Origin: a virus
Length of the DNA stretch: 64,000 nucleotides
Direction: 5' to 3' (one strand)
IMG/VR virus record: IMGVR_UViG_3300014962_000004
Location: 1 to 64,000 of that record
The stretch's first letter is position 1, and every line of letters starts with the position of its first letter. The notes beneath the pieces were generated by a model. It ran no database searches. It saw only the letters and a program-made list of their open reading frames with translations, and had not been told where the DNA came from. Positions 24,431 through 32,893 of the stretch are shown piece after piece. The position numbers were made by a program, and so were the translations under genes.

Positions 24431-24961
24431 TCAGGCACCGTCGTCTCCGGTGTCTGAATCGGTTGACTTCAACCGTTCTTCAGGAACGCTACATCCTGAT
24501 TCAGAGGCAGCTGTAAATTCTTGTGATTTCGGCGTGTCTTCACAGGGTTTCTTGCGGCGCTTGCGCCGGGCGGCGGCGGGATTCCAGGTGCCGTTCTGCT
24601 TCGCGTCGTAGGCGGCAATCATCTTTTTGAGGCCGTCGTCGCTGTATTGCTGGACCGGCGTGCTCCACCGGCTGTTCGGCAGCAGGATGGCGGTGGCGGC
24701 GGACTCGGTGTAGCCGCGCAGGCAAATCAGCTCGAAAGCCTGACGCTGGCGCAGCGGCAGGATGTCGATGCCGGTCATCAGGTCGCCAATGTAGATTTCC
24801 TCGCCGTCCACGCACAGAATGTCGTCGACCTCGCCGGTTTCACGCAGCGACTGCCAGTGGTAATAGTTCTGATATATCCGCTTGAATAATTGAATGCGGC
24901 GTTTGGACGACGAATACTCACCGTCCTTATCGGGGTCATACGAAGGGAGTCTTCTTCCCAT
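24431..24961 (-). CDS. Sigma factor region 4-like HTH protein
   Basis: A 176-residue protein. Residues about 65-105 (LPLRQRQAFELICLRGYTESAATAILL) have the layout of sigma-70 region 4: a Leu-Pro-x-Arg-Gln-Arg start, then an HTH that contacts -35 DNA. The N-terminal half is basic and Tyr-rich, and the C-terminal third is a Lys/Arg patch followed by a Ser/Glu/Asp tail. It lacks a visible region 2, so it may act as a partial sigma-like regulator rather than a full sigma factor. It overlaps the upstream gene by 26 bases. Tempting, but unproven, as the reader of the repeated promoters. Confidence 0.5.
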   Translation of the reverse strand: MGRRLPSYDPDKDGEYSSSKRRIQLFKRIYQNYYHWQSLRETGEVDDILCVDGEEIYIGDLMTGIDILPLRQRQAFELICLRGYTESAATAILLPNSRWSTPVQQYSDDGLKKMIAAYDAKQNGTWNPAAARRKRRKKPCEDTPKSQEFTAASESGCSVPEERLKSTDSDTGDDGA

Positions 24962-25670
24962 TCTTGCTCTCCTCGATCCGCCAATACCGGACTCGCTCTA
25001 AGACCCGGCAAAAGTTGTCGATCTCGGCCAGAAAAGTTTTGGCACTGCTCCACAGGTAGAAGCAAAAGAATGCGTGATACTTATCCTGGCGCGTTTTACG
25101 GGAAGCATACGCGTTTCGACCCGGAATTGTTTCTTCCACCAATTCCGAATATGCGTCTTGAAATTGGTCGTCGTGGATGTGCTTGGCAAACACGGCTTCG
25201 AGCAGCAGCTCATTGACTTTGGGGGCGATTTCCAGCTTGACCCGACTGAGGTTGAGAAGGCACTGTTCGATGTCCTGCCCGGTCATCTGATCCCAGCGTT
25301 CGATCTCTTTGCCGCGCTCGTCCTTGAGCCAGACGATGCGCCCCTGCCGGTCGCGCACCACCATGCCGGTTTCGGGATCCTGTTCAGGCACCCGCAGTTC
25401 GGCATAGAATGCGTCGATGACCGCCTTTGCGTCATCGAACATGTTGCCCATGATGGTGTCGACGGCACCTCGGATCCGGTCCAGCTGCGACTCTTCGTCG
25501 GCCCGCCAGCGGAACGTGATCTTGGCGAAGATGGACTTTGACTCGGCCAGCATCACCGGCTCTTCGTCGATGAACGGCACGCCCTCGGCGACAACCTTTT
25601 CGATCCACTCGTTCTGCATCTGCCGGGCGACGGTCTTGGCCATGTCGCCCTCGTGTTCCCAGCCGCTCAC
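24936..25670 (-). CDS. Protein of unknown function, 244 aa
   Basis: Starts at GTG 25670, overlapping the RusA stop by 4 bases; ATG 25643 is an alternative. Mostly helical with many charged and aromatic residues (FYLWSSAKTFLAEIDNFCRVLERVRYW). An acidic Asp/Glu stretch in the middle contains a dense hydrophilic loop (EQDPETGMVVRDRQGRI). No motif recognised. Its place in the recombination cluster suggests a DNA-metabolism role. Confidence 0.6.
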   Translation of the reverse strand: MSGWEHEGDMAKTVARQMQNEWIEKVVAEGVPFIDEEPVMLAESKSIFAKITFRWRADEESQLDRIRGAVDTIMGNMFDDAKAVIDAFYAELRVPEQDPETGMVVRDRQGRIVWLKDERGKEIERWDQMTGQDIEQCLLNLSRVKLEIAPKVNELLLEAVFAKHIHDDQFQDAYSELVEETIPGRNAYASRKTRQDKYHAFFCFYLWSSAKTFLAEIDNFCRVLERVRYWRIEESKNGKKTPFV

Positions 25671-26077
25671 AGCCCGCTCACTTTGATGGTCACGCCGGGC
25701 TGCTCCCCCTCTTCGGCGATGCGCTTGGTGCCAATCAGCTCGGTGATGAGCGAATCTTCGGCGTACACCGTGCCCTTGAGCGCGTCGCCGATGGCGCGCA
25801 GCAACTTGTCCAGATCGGGCTTCTTGGTGGCGGGCGGAGTGGGAGGCCGTTTGGGTGTCGAGGCCGGACGTTTCATGACGAAGTCACACCGCATCCGCAC
25901 CGCTCCGGTGAACAGTTCCCGGCCCTTCATCTTCTCGGCGGCGAAGACTTTCACGTCCGAGCGCCACGGCTTCACCCCGGCAGCGGATTCGACCAGTGAC
26001 ACCTTGCCGTTGGCCGACACGAATCCGCGTTTAGATCCCTGTGGCTGGGGTATGCCTGGAACGAAAAACTCGATCAC
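25667..26077 (-). CDS. rusA: RusA-like Holliday junction resolvase
   Basis: RusA cuts four-way DNA junctions that arise in recombination and before packaging. The 136-residue protein keeps the family core: an N-terminal strand (IEFFVPGIPQPQGSKR) and the acidic PDLDKLLRAIGDALKGTVYAEDS block near residues 85-115, whose aspartates bind metal. The GTG at 26077 overlaps the previous stop by four bases and has AAGGAAG upstream, so the longer Ser/Cys-rich upstream frame is not used. It is adjacent to two further nuclease-like genes and RecA. Confidence 0.8.
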   Translation of the reverse strand: MIEFFVPGIPQPQGSKRGFVSANGKVSLVESAAGVKPWRSDVKVFAAEKMKGRELFTGAVRMRCDFVMKRPASTPKRPPTPPATKKPDLDKLLRAIGDALKGTVYAEDSLITELIGTKRIAEEGEQPGVTIKVSGL

Positions 26078-26841
26078 CGAGCTTCCTTGCCGACCAGCCA
26101 GCACTGAAAGCGAGCCGGACACGATTGCATAGCAACAGAATTCAGCGGACAACAGTGCTCGGGCGGAGTGTTGTGGGCAATGCACTCACGCACGTAATCG
26201 AACTTGGCGAAGATTTCACTCAGCAGCTTATCGTTCCGATTGACCCGAAACTCTTTCATCCTGTAGGGATAGCCGCTTTCCAGCACCAGCAGCACGCCGG
26301 TGGGGTAGCCGGTGCCGTGCAGGCCCATCGACAGCTGCGCGTCCCAGATCGGCTTGATCTCGTCCTGCAGGTCGAAGCTGCGGCTGTTCTGAGTTTTCAG
26401 CTCGACCGGGTATGTGTTGCCATCCGGATGGTGCACCAGAAAATCGACGCGACCCCGGACGTGATGCTCCTCGATGATGTACTCAACCTCAACGTCCTCT
26501 TCGCTCTTGATGAGACCGGCCATCTGGAACTGAGCCTGGACGATGCCGTGCAGCGCGCTACCCATGGCCAGGGTCATCTCGGACTGCACGTTGCGCACCT
26601 CGTGGATCAGGTGCTGCTGGTGATCCGGATGGAACCGGTAGTACAGTTCGCGGGCACCAATTAGCCCATGCGTGCTCGGGTGAAAGTACCCGTCGCCGGT
26701 GCCGTAGTACGGCGAGCTGTCGATCTGAACGGTGTAGCTGTCCGGCCACTGCTTGCTCAGCAGCGCGTTGCGGAAGTACGGCAGCAGCAGTTCCTTGTTG
26801 ACTAACGAGGACAGCACCGACCCGTAGGGGCTACCTGCCAC
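26074..26841 (-). CDS. Cas4/RecB-type PD-(D/E)XK nuclease
   Basis: A 255-residue nuclease of the RecB/Cas4 group, probably a 5'-3' exonuclease that resects DNA for recombination. GSALHGIVQ (near residue 97), RGRVDFLVH (near 130) and YPVELKT (near 146) are the His, Asp and Glu-x-Lys motifs. Four cysteines near the C-terminus (CC, then CPARFQC) could bind an iron-sulfur cluster as in Cas4, but their spacing with a matching N-terminal Cys is not evident. No CRISPR array or other cas gene is present, so this is a stand-alone phage nuclease. Confidence 0.75.
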   Translation of the reverse strand: MAGSPYGSVLSSLVNKELLLPYFRNALLSKQWPDSYTVQIDSSPYYGTGDGYFHPSTHGLIGARELYYRFHPDHQQHLIHEVRNVQSEMTLAMGSALHGIVQAQFQMAGLIKSEEDVEVEYIIEEHHVRGRVDFLVHHPDGNTYPVELKTQNSRSFDLQDEIKPIWDAQLSMGLHGTGYPTGVLLVLESGYPYRMKEFRVNRNDKLLSEIFAKFDYVRECIAHNTPPEHCCPLNSVAMQSCPARFQCWLVGKEAR

Positions 26842-27196
26842 GTTCCACCTCCCGATAGTTGTCCAGCAGCATCACGTAATCCTGTAGAGGAACGACAACG
26901 TAATCATGGACGTGTTTGGTGGACGTGTCCACGAGGCGCACCGGGAGAACAAAGGATTTTCCGGCTTCGGCTGCCCGGCGCACGTATTGGCCGAGCAGCT
27001 TGGCCGACAACGAGAACGACTTCTGTTCGGTGTACTTGCAGTCGACCATCAGCGCGTAATCGGTTTCACTGTGGTGCCGTCGGTCGACCCCGTCACCGGG
27101 ATCGTGAGCTTGAGATCCAGATGCAGCAGTTCGGTCAAGCTTGAAAACGCGGTTGATATGAGCTTCCCAAGCCGCCCAACCCAATTCGTGTCTCAA
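26831..27196 (-). CDS. Resolvase-like small PD-(D/E)XK protein
   Basis: A 121-residue protein starting at TTG 27196, overlapping the RecA stop by four bases. DYALMVDCKYTEQKSFSLS (about residues 46-65) places an Asp and a Asp-x-Lys next to each other, as in small PD-(D/E)XK nucleases such as archaeal Hjc-type resolvases. The rest is a compact alpha/beta domain. It forms a coupled set with RecA, the Cas4-like nuclease and RusA. The fold is inferred from this motif alone, so it could instead be a VRR-NUC or restriction-like domain. Confidence 0.6.
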   Translation of the reverse strand: MRHELGWAAWEAHINRVFKLDRTAASGSQAHDPGDGVDRRHHSETDYALMVDCKYTEQKSFSLSAKLLGQYVRRAAEAGKSFVLPVRLVDTSTKHVHDYVVVPLQDYVMLLDNYREVERGR

Positions 27197-28293
27197 GCCA
27201 GATCTTCTTCGACGGCCTGGGGATCCATCGGGGCCACCTCAGAGGCCAGCTGACCGTCGCTCTTGAGCACCGCCATGGTCTCAGAAACGATGGTCTGCCG
27301 GAGCGCGCTGTCGGCGCTGATCATCTCGCCGAGCGCCTTGAGACCCTGCACCTTGTGCTCGCCGGAAGTCTTGTACTCCGGCAGCGCGGCGTGGCTGTAC
27401 CAAGATCCGTTCTGCGCCACCACATGCGTGGCGACGGCCAGCCGGATGATCTCGTCGAGGGTGTCGATGCCGAAACCGTACTGGTCGGTGTCGACGTTAT
27501 AGAACCACCACCAGGCAGTGCGGCCCGGTGCGGCGAGCTGGTTCTTGATGATCGAGGCGAACACCTTGAACCCGACGACCATCTTCTCCCCGTTGACCAC
27601 CGCTTCGACCTTGTCGGTGGTGCTGCGGCGCAGTTTGATCCGCATGACGCAGGCATGCTTCCAGCCATGCCCGCCAGGAGTCATGTGGCGGCGGAAGCCG
27701 TCCATGTCGGCACGCACCTGGTTGACCCCGAACGTGAGGCAGTGGTACTTGGCGCTGTAGGTCGAGGCCAGCCTGGCGAACTTGGTGACCGCACCGGCGT
27801 TGCCGCCGACCTGAACCTTTTCGGCTTCCTTTTCCGCCGCCGCCTTGGTGGGGCTGCCACCAATGGAGTCGAACAGGCAGAAACCGATCTGCCCGGAGCC
27901 GACCAAGTCGACGTACATGTTGGTCGCCTGCTCCATATAATCCGGCTGCGCGTAGAGCACGCGCTGCATGCGCTCGGCACCGATGAGGTACTGCACCCAG
28001 TCCATGGTGAGCTTATGCTCGGTGTCCAGGATGAGCGCCGCCCTATCGGGGTGCTCGTCGAGGAAGTGCATCATGGTCATCAGGCCGAGGGTGGTCTTTC
28101 CGGATCCCTCATCACCGGCGACCTCGATGACGCGGTCGGACGGAAGCCCGCCGATGCCGGTCGCGAAGTCCAGCGCAAGACTGCCGGACGTGATCGGGTC
28201 TCGAACCGGAACCTGATCGGCGAACATGATCGCGTCAGCACCGTACTTGCCCTGAACTTCGGCAATCAGCTTGTCCAACAACACATTTCCCAT
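27193..28293 (-). CDS. recA: RecA-like recombinase
   Basis: RecA-family ATPases pair homologous DNA strands. The 366-residue protein (ATG 28293, AGGAG upstream) has a Walker A GDEGSGKTT near residue 65, Walker B AALILDTEH near 93, and the GVNQVRADM block near 195 that lines loop L1/L2 in RecA. Length is close to bacterial RecA (about 350), but the termini differ and the N-terminal helix is short. The gene starts a four-gene recombination unit, directly after DNA polymerase III alpha. It probably supports late replication and repair of the phage genome. Confidence 0.85.
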   Translation of the reverse strand: MGNVLLDKLIAEVQGKYGADAIMFADQVPVRDPITSGSLALDFATGIGGLPSDRVIEVAGDEGSGKTTLGLMTMMHFLDEHPDRAALILDTEHKLTMDWVQYLIGAERMQRVLYAQPDYMEQATNMYVDLVGSGQIGFCLFDSIGGSPTKAAAEKEAEKVQVGGNAGAVTKFARLASTYSAKYHCLTFGVNQVRADMDGFRRHMTPGGHGWKHACVMRIKLRRSTTDKVEAVVNGEKMVVGFKVFASIIKNQLAAPGRTAWWWFYNVDTDQYGFGIDTLDEIIRLAVATHVVAQNGSWYSHAALPEYKTSGEHKVQGLKALGEMISADSALRQTIVSETMAVLKSDGQLASEVAPMDPQAVEEDLA

Positions 28294-28301
28294 AATTTCT
28301 C

Positions 28302-31300
28302 CTACACCCAATCCAATCGTTCTACGACACTTAGTTGACATCCCCGGCCCGACAGCTTGATGACCTCACAGGCCACCGGCACTTTTTCGGACTGCAGCAT
28401 TCGCTTGTTGGCTTCCCATGCGTCGGCGAACGCGACGATCTCGAAGTCTTCCTCGGCCCACCGCACGCTGAGAAACGCCATATCCTTGCCGTTGCGCTGC
28501 TTGTGGGTCTTGACCTTGGTCAGCTCTCCGCCGATGACGAACCGAGCACCGGTCTCGTAGTCGTCGATGTCAGACGGGTGCCGCACGCAGACCCCTTCGA
28601 TCATGGGCGTGTAGCGCGCCATCGGGTCGACGCTGACGTGGGTGCCCAGCAGCTCGGTTTCCATCTCGACCAGAAACGCCTCGTCGCCGAACGGAAACTT
28701 CGGGTAGTCGTCCGGCTTGCGTTCCCACTTCTCGGCGACGATGAGGCTGCGCTCGTCCTCTGACAGCTTTTCCCACTTGTTGGGGGAGACTTCGCTGGCG
28801 GCGCGCTGGTAGTAGACCTTGTCAAGCATCTCCTGCCGACCAATGGTTGAGATGCTGTCGAACGCGCCGATCTTGACGAGAGAGTCGACGATGCCCTTCT
28901 TGCGACCAACCGTGGTGCGGTCCAGGTAGTCGTCGATGGACGTGTAGGGGCGGTGGTTGATGATGTCGGGCATTGCCGCCTTGCCGATCCCCCGGATGGA
29001 AGTCAGGCCGTAGCGGATCCCCTCGTCAGTGAGGGTGAAGTCTGCGCCGCTCTTGTTGATGTCCGGCGGCAGAATGGGGCGACCCCGTTTGCGGCACTCG
29101 CGGATGAACGCCGTGGTCTTTTCCGGCATGACGGTGAGGCAGCCGACGATGAACTCGTCGAAGTAATAGTGCTTGACCCAGATCTCCCAGCACGGCTGCA
29201 TCGCGTAGCCGGTCGCGTGGGCCTTGTTGAACGCGTAGGCACCGGCGGCTTCCAGGCTCGTCCAGATCTTCAGCGCGGTATTGCGGGTGCCGCCCTGGCC
29301 GGTGAAGTCGGGGTTGTTCATGCAGCCGTCCAGAAAGCGCGGACGGATCTCAGCGATCTTGTCGGCCAGCTTCTTGCCGATAGCCTTGCGCAGCTCTTCG
29401 GCCTGACCGGCGGTGAACCCGGCCAGGTCGCGGGCGGTGCGGATCAGCTGCTCCTGGTAGACCAGGATGCCGTAGGTGTACATCGAGGAGCTGGGGCCGG
29501 TGATCGGCTCCATCATGGGATGGTCGTAGGTAATGTCTTCGTCGCCGTTACGGCGCTTGAGGTAGTGCTCTAGCTGTCCGGCGCGGATCACGCCGGGCCG
29601 GTTGATGGAGGCGAGGTCGGCCAGCTCGACGAGGCTGCGAGGCTTGAACCGCATCGCCTGCTTGGTGCCGGACACGGTGCCGATCTGAAAAATTCCGGCG
29701 GTCTGCCCCCGGTCGATCTGCTCCCATATAGCGGGATCGTTATATTGCTCGTCGCCGAACGTGATGACTTGCCTAGCTCCCGCCGGTACGCCGAAACCGA
29801 AACCGTCGAAGTCGAGCCAGACCTGGTGCCGCTGGAAGATCAGCTTGCGGGCGATGGCCAGCACGTCGAGTCCCTTGTTGGCCAGCAGGTCGTCTTTGAC
29901 CCCGCCCATTTCGGCGATCTCGGTCATGTCGAATTGCGTTGCCCGCACGCCCTTTTTGACTCGCGTCGGTATGTTGCCCAGCAGCGGTTCGGTGTTGACC
30001 ACGACACCGGCGGCATGTACTCCGGCCTGCCGCACCAGACCCACCATCTGTTCGAGGCGCTGGAACATTTCGGGATATTTGCGCGCCCACGGGGCCAGGT
30101 CGGAGTCCAGCTCCGAGATGACCTCATCCCACGTCGGCGGCTGCTGGTGCTCGTCCAGCTCGTCCTCGTCGATCTCGATGTTGTCGACCTCGCTGATGAG
30201 GTCGACCATCTTCTGAGTGTCGGCCCAGTCGATGCCCATCGCCCGGCACAGATCCTTGAGCATCTGCTTGGGGCCGGACCGGCTGCGGGTGCCAATGGAG
30301 CAGACGTTGGCCGCACCGTAGCGTGCGCCCAGGTAGGTCTTGATGTCCCCGCGTAGTGACTTCTGGAAGTCCACGTCGATGTCGGGGTAGTCGGGCCGGT
30401 CGGGGTTGAGGAACCGCTCGAACATCAAATCGTATTTGATGGGATCCAGCGAGGTGATGCCCAGCACGTAGTTGACCAGGGAGCCGCCGCCGGAGCCACG
30501 GCCCGGACCGCACAAGCAAGGGTCGGGGTCGGCGTGCGGGGTGATCCACTGCCGGTAGGTGCCGTTGCGAGCTGCCATCACGTAGTCGCCGACGATGTTG
30601 AAGTATCCGGCCATGCCCTGGTCGACGATGACCTGCGCCTCATATTCGAGGCGTTCGAGGTACACGTCTTCGGGCAGGCCCTTGTCGAGAATGAACTTCT
30701 TGAAACCCTCGGCGATGTTGTCGAGGAAAGCGTTGATGTCGTCGGCATCGGTGGGGTGCAGGCGGGGCAGCGTGAGGGTGGGTTTGATTTCGACGTTGCA
30801 CTGGTCGGCAATCCACCGGGTGTTCTTCAACGCCTCTTCGACCACCGAGGTGGGGATCCCGTGCCGCCCAAGGTAATACACCATCTCGTCGGGGTTCATC
30901 AGCCAGTCGGCTGCCTGGCCCTTGGCTTCGACCTGATCTTTGCGGTACGCCTGGGTGGACAGGTTGTAGACCAGCCGGTGCTCTTCCCATTGGTGTTTCA
31001 GCGCGTAATGCGCGTCGTTGACCACGACCAGCGGTACGCCCATCTCGGCGGCGAAGCGCACCTTGGCTTGATTCATGGCGGTGATGCGGGCGTTAAGAGC
31101 GCGGTCCTCGTCGGTCTGTGGGTCGATGATCTGGAACGTGTGCAACTCGCTGTAGAACTTATCGCCGAAAATGTCGAGCAGCATGGCCCATTCGCGGCGT
31201 GCCGCGTCTTCGTCTCCGGCTTCAACGTAGTCGGTGAACCGCGTGAGTCCGCAGCCATCGGAGGCCCACAGGCCGGTGCTGTACTGCCGGAACAGGTTTG

Positions 31301-31658
31301 GTTCGAGCTGGGGCTTGCCGTAGAAGTTTTCCGGCTCGTAGGCGAGGCTGGACAGCGCCCAGAGATTCTTGAGGCCGGTTTGGTCACCGGCCAGCAGAAT
31401 GATGTGGCTGCTGTCGCGACCGGAAGTCTTGGCCTCCCGGCTGGCGGCGATGTTGTGCACCCAGCGCGCCTCGGTAGCAAAGATTGGCTTGATGCCGACG
31501 GTGGCGCAGGCTTTCTGGAAATCGAGGTGACCGCCGACCTCGTCGTGGTCGCAAATCGCCAAAGCCTCGTCGCCGTTGGCTTTGGCGGCTTGTGCCATTT
31601 CCAAGCACCGGGCGCGACCATCGAGGAATGAATGCTCGCTGTGATTATGAAGCGTCAC
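28302..31658 (-). CDS. dnaE: DNA polymerase III alpha subunit
   Basis: Phage-encoded C-family replicative polymerase, 1118 residues. The N-terminus is a PHP domain (TLHNHSEHS). The catalytic PDIDVDF lies near residue 424, after the GRGSGGGSLVNYVLGITSLDP loop. The C-terminal end is an OB-like fold (VIGGELTKVKTHKQRNGKDM) like that of DnaE, and the last residues could hold a short clamp-binding segment (LSVVERLDW). It starts at GTG 31658 with AGGAGG. A structured non-coding element of about 170 bases precedes it. Together with the phage primase, helicase and loader it makes a nearly self-sufficient replisome. Confidence 0.9.
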   Translation of the reverse strand: MTLHNHSEHSFLDGRARCLEMAQAAKANGDEALAICDHDEVGGHLDFQKACATVGIKPIFATEARWVHNIAASREAKTSGRDSSHIILLAGDQTGLKNLWALSSLAYEPENFYGKPQLEPNLFRQYSTGLWASDGCGLTRFTDYVEAGDEDAARREWAMLLDIFGDKFYSELHTFQIIDPQTDEDRALNARITAMNQAKVRFAAEMGVPLVVVNDAHYALKHQWEEHRLVYNLSTQAYRKDQVEAKGQAADWLMNPDEMVYYLGRHGIPTSVVEEALKNTRWIADQCNVEIKPTLTLPRLHPTDADDINAFLDNIAEGFKKFILDKGLPEDVYLERLEYEAQVIVDQGMAGYFNIVGDYVMAARNGTYRQWITPHADPDPCLCGPGRGSGGGSLVNYVLGITSLDPIKYDLMFERFLNPDRPDYPDIDVDFQKSLRGDIKTYLGARYGAANVCSIGTRSRSGPKQMLKDLCRAMGIDWADTQKMVDLISEVDNIEIDEDELDEHQQPPTWDEVISELDSDLAPWARKYPEMFQRLEQMVGLVRQAGVHAAGVVVNTEPLLGNIPTRVKKGVRATQFDMTEIAEMGGVKDDLLANKGLDVLAIARKLIFQRHQVWLDFDGFGFGVPAGARQVITFGDEQYNDPAIWEQIDRGQTAGIFQIGTVSGTKQAMRFKPRSLVELADLASINRPGVIRAGQLEHYLKRRNGDEDITYDHPMMEPITGPSSSMYTYGILVYQEQLIRTARDLAGFTAGQAEELRKAIGKKLADKIAEIRPRFLDGCMNNPDFTGQGGTRNTALKIWTSLEAAGAYAFNKAHATGYAMQPCWEIWVKHYYFDEFIVGCLTVMPEKTTAFIRECRKRGRPILPPDINKSGADFTLTDEGIRYGLTSIRGIGKAAMPDIINHRPYTSIDDYLDRTTVGRKKGIVDSLVKIGAFDSISTIGRQEMLDKVYYQRAASEVSPNKWEKLSEDERSLIVAEKWERKPDDYPKFPFGDEAFLVEMETELLGTHVSVDPMARYTPMIEGVCVRHPSDIDDYETGARFVIGGELTKVKTHKQRNGKDMAFLSVRWAEEDFEIVAFADAWEANKRMLQSEKVPVACEVIKLSGRGCQLSVVERLDWV

Positions 31659-31689
31659 TCAATCCTCCTGTCCGCCACTAGGTTTCAGT

Positions 31690-31860
31690 GGTGGGGAAGA
31701 TGCTGGGCAGTTTGTTCCTCTGCGGGATGAACAATTCCGTTTTGTGCAACGTGCCTGCCCAGCATCTTCCGCACCCTCCCGCCTATCCCCATGGGCGGGA
31801 GAGTCGGCCCCGTACCGGATTAACCGGGTCTCCGATGGGGTCAGCCTTGTGGGCTTACCG
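31690..31860 (-). ncRNA. Candidate structured RNA or attenuator upstream of dnaE
   Basis: A 21-base arm (31775-31755) pairs with 31710-31690 with one mismatch, 20 of 21, around a loop of 44 bases that holds an inner six-base hairpin (TTGTTC/GAACAA, 31734/31717). Before it come an eight-base hairpin (CTCCCGCC with GGCGGGAG, 31801/31783) and a GC stem (CCCC..CGGGG, about 31840-31808). The element fills the gap between the ssDNA-binding gene and the polymerase start. There is no U-tract after the 16-base core, so ordinary termination is less likely. Confidence 0.5.
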
Positions 31861-31880
31861 GAGTGAGGGGTCTGGGGTGT

Positions 31881-32807
31881 CTAGCGGTGCCGCTCCAAGC
31901 GGGCGCGCAGCGAGGACACGTCGGTGTTGGCGGAAGCCGGAGCCGGAGAAGCCTGCGGCTCGTCAGGGGTGTCGCTGGCCCAGGCCGGAGCGGATCCAGG
32001 GGTGCTCACAGCAGCGATGGTGTCGCCGCCGATCAGCGCCTCGCGGGCGCGCTCCTCGGATGCCTGATTTTCCAGCCACTCCGGCAGGGTCTCGCGGCAG
32101 TAGAGGAAACGCTCGTCGGACTCGACGGTCAGGGGGTTACCGTCCATGTCCAGGCCGGTGCCGTAGCCGTACTGGGCGCGCAGCGCGTCCAGCGAGCTGC
32201 CGTCGTTGTTCCAGTCCGGATCCGGGTTCTTGGGGATGATTGAGTAGACCAGATCCTTGCCGGTGCCGGTGCGAGTGATCTTGTAGTCGCGGTCGCACAG
32301 CGTGCCGAATTCCTGGTGGTAACCGGCGAGCAGCTGCCAGAACTTCTTGTACTGCTTAACGACCATGAAGTTGCGGGCGGCGTAGCTCTTGCCGTCCTTG
32401 CCCTCGAAGGTGTTGAGCTTGTCCTGGGTCTTGATGACCTTGCGACCGTTCTCCTCGACCTGAACCTCTTCGCGCTCGACGGCGATGCCGACCAGGCGCT
32501 CACGCGGCTTCGACTCGACGAGCTGCTTGGTGGTGTAGTCGGTGGTGCGGCCACCGAACTTGGTGACCCAGTCCTCGCTGCCGGGGTGGATGTCCGGCGC
32601 GTAGACGAAATTCTGGAACTTACCGTTGCGGTCCTGGATGAATTCATGGAACCGAACTTCGACGATGTCGGGTTCGTCAGTGAGGAAGCGGACGATCTTG
32701 GTCTCGCCCTCTCCGAGAATGAAGTAGCTCAGGAACCGGCCCGGCTGACCGCCACCGCCGGAACGGCTCGGCGACGATTCCAGGGCGGAATTCAATCCAA
32801 CGCGCAT
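31881..32807 (-). CDS. Putative single-stranded DNA-binding protein
   Basis: A 308-residue protein starting at ATG 32807 (MRVGLNSALESS) with a GAGGAAA site. A Gly-rich start is followed by a beta-rich core (RFLSYFILGEGETKIVRFL, YAARNFMVVKQYKKFWQLLA, TGTGKDLVYSIIP) that looks like a gp32-type OB domain, and the C-terminus is acidic and Ser/Ala-rich, as expected of a protein-interaction tail. It lies between the DNA polymerase and the primase set, as SSBs often do. I do not see the four-Cys zinc knuckle of T4 gp32. The upstream extension of the frame (Pro/Arg-rich) is not used. Confidence 0.55.
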   Translation of the reverse strand: MRVGLNSALESSPSRSGGGGQPGRFLSYFILGEGETKIVRFLTDEPDIVEVRFHEFIQDRNGKFQNFVYAPDIHPGSEDWVTKFGGRTTDYTTKQLVESKPRERLVGIAVEREEVQVEENGRKVIKTQDKLNTFEGKDGKSYAARNFMVVKQYKKFWQLLAGYHQEFGTLCDRDYKITRTGTGKDLVYSIIPKNPDPDWNNDGSSLDALRAQYGYGTGLDMDGNPLTVESDERFLYCRETLPEWLENQASEERAREALIGGDTIAAVSTPGSAPAWASDTPDEPQASPAPASANTDVSSLRARLERHR

Positions 32808-32893
32808 GGGTGTTTCCTCATCTCTCAGTGGGCCGATTGCGACCCGAATAATCTTGATGTAATTAAGCCGACTTTGGACGGCTGATAGAAAGA

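Noticed and set aside
26074-26841. Possible CRISPR-Cas locus because of a Cas4-like gene
   Set aside because: No spaced direct repeats and no other cas genes were seen. Stand-alone Cas4/RecB-like nucleases are common in phages.
27355-28338. A 327-codon plus-strand frame
   Set aside because: It lies opposite RecA and has the Val/Ala/Arg/Gly-rich composition typical of antisense frames in GC-rich genes.
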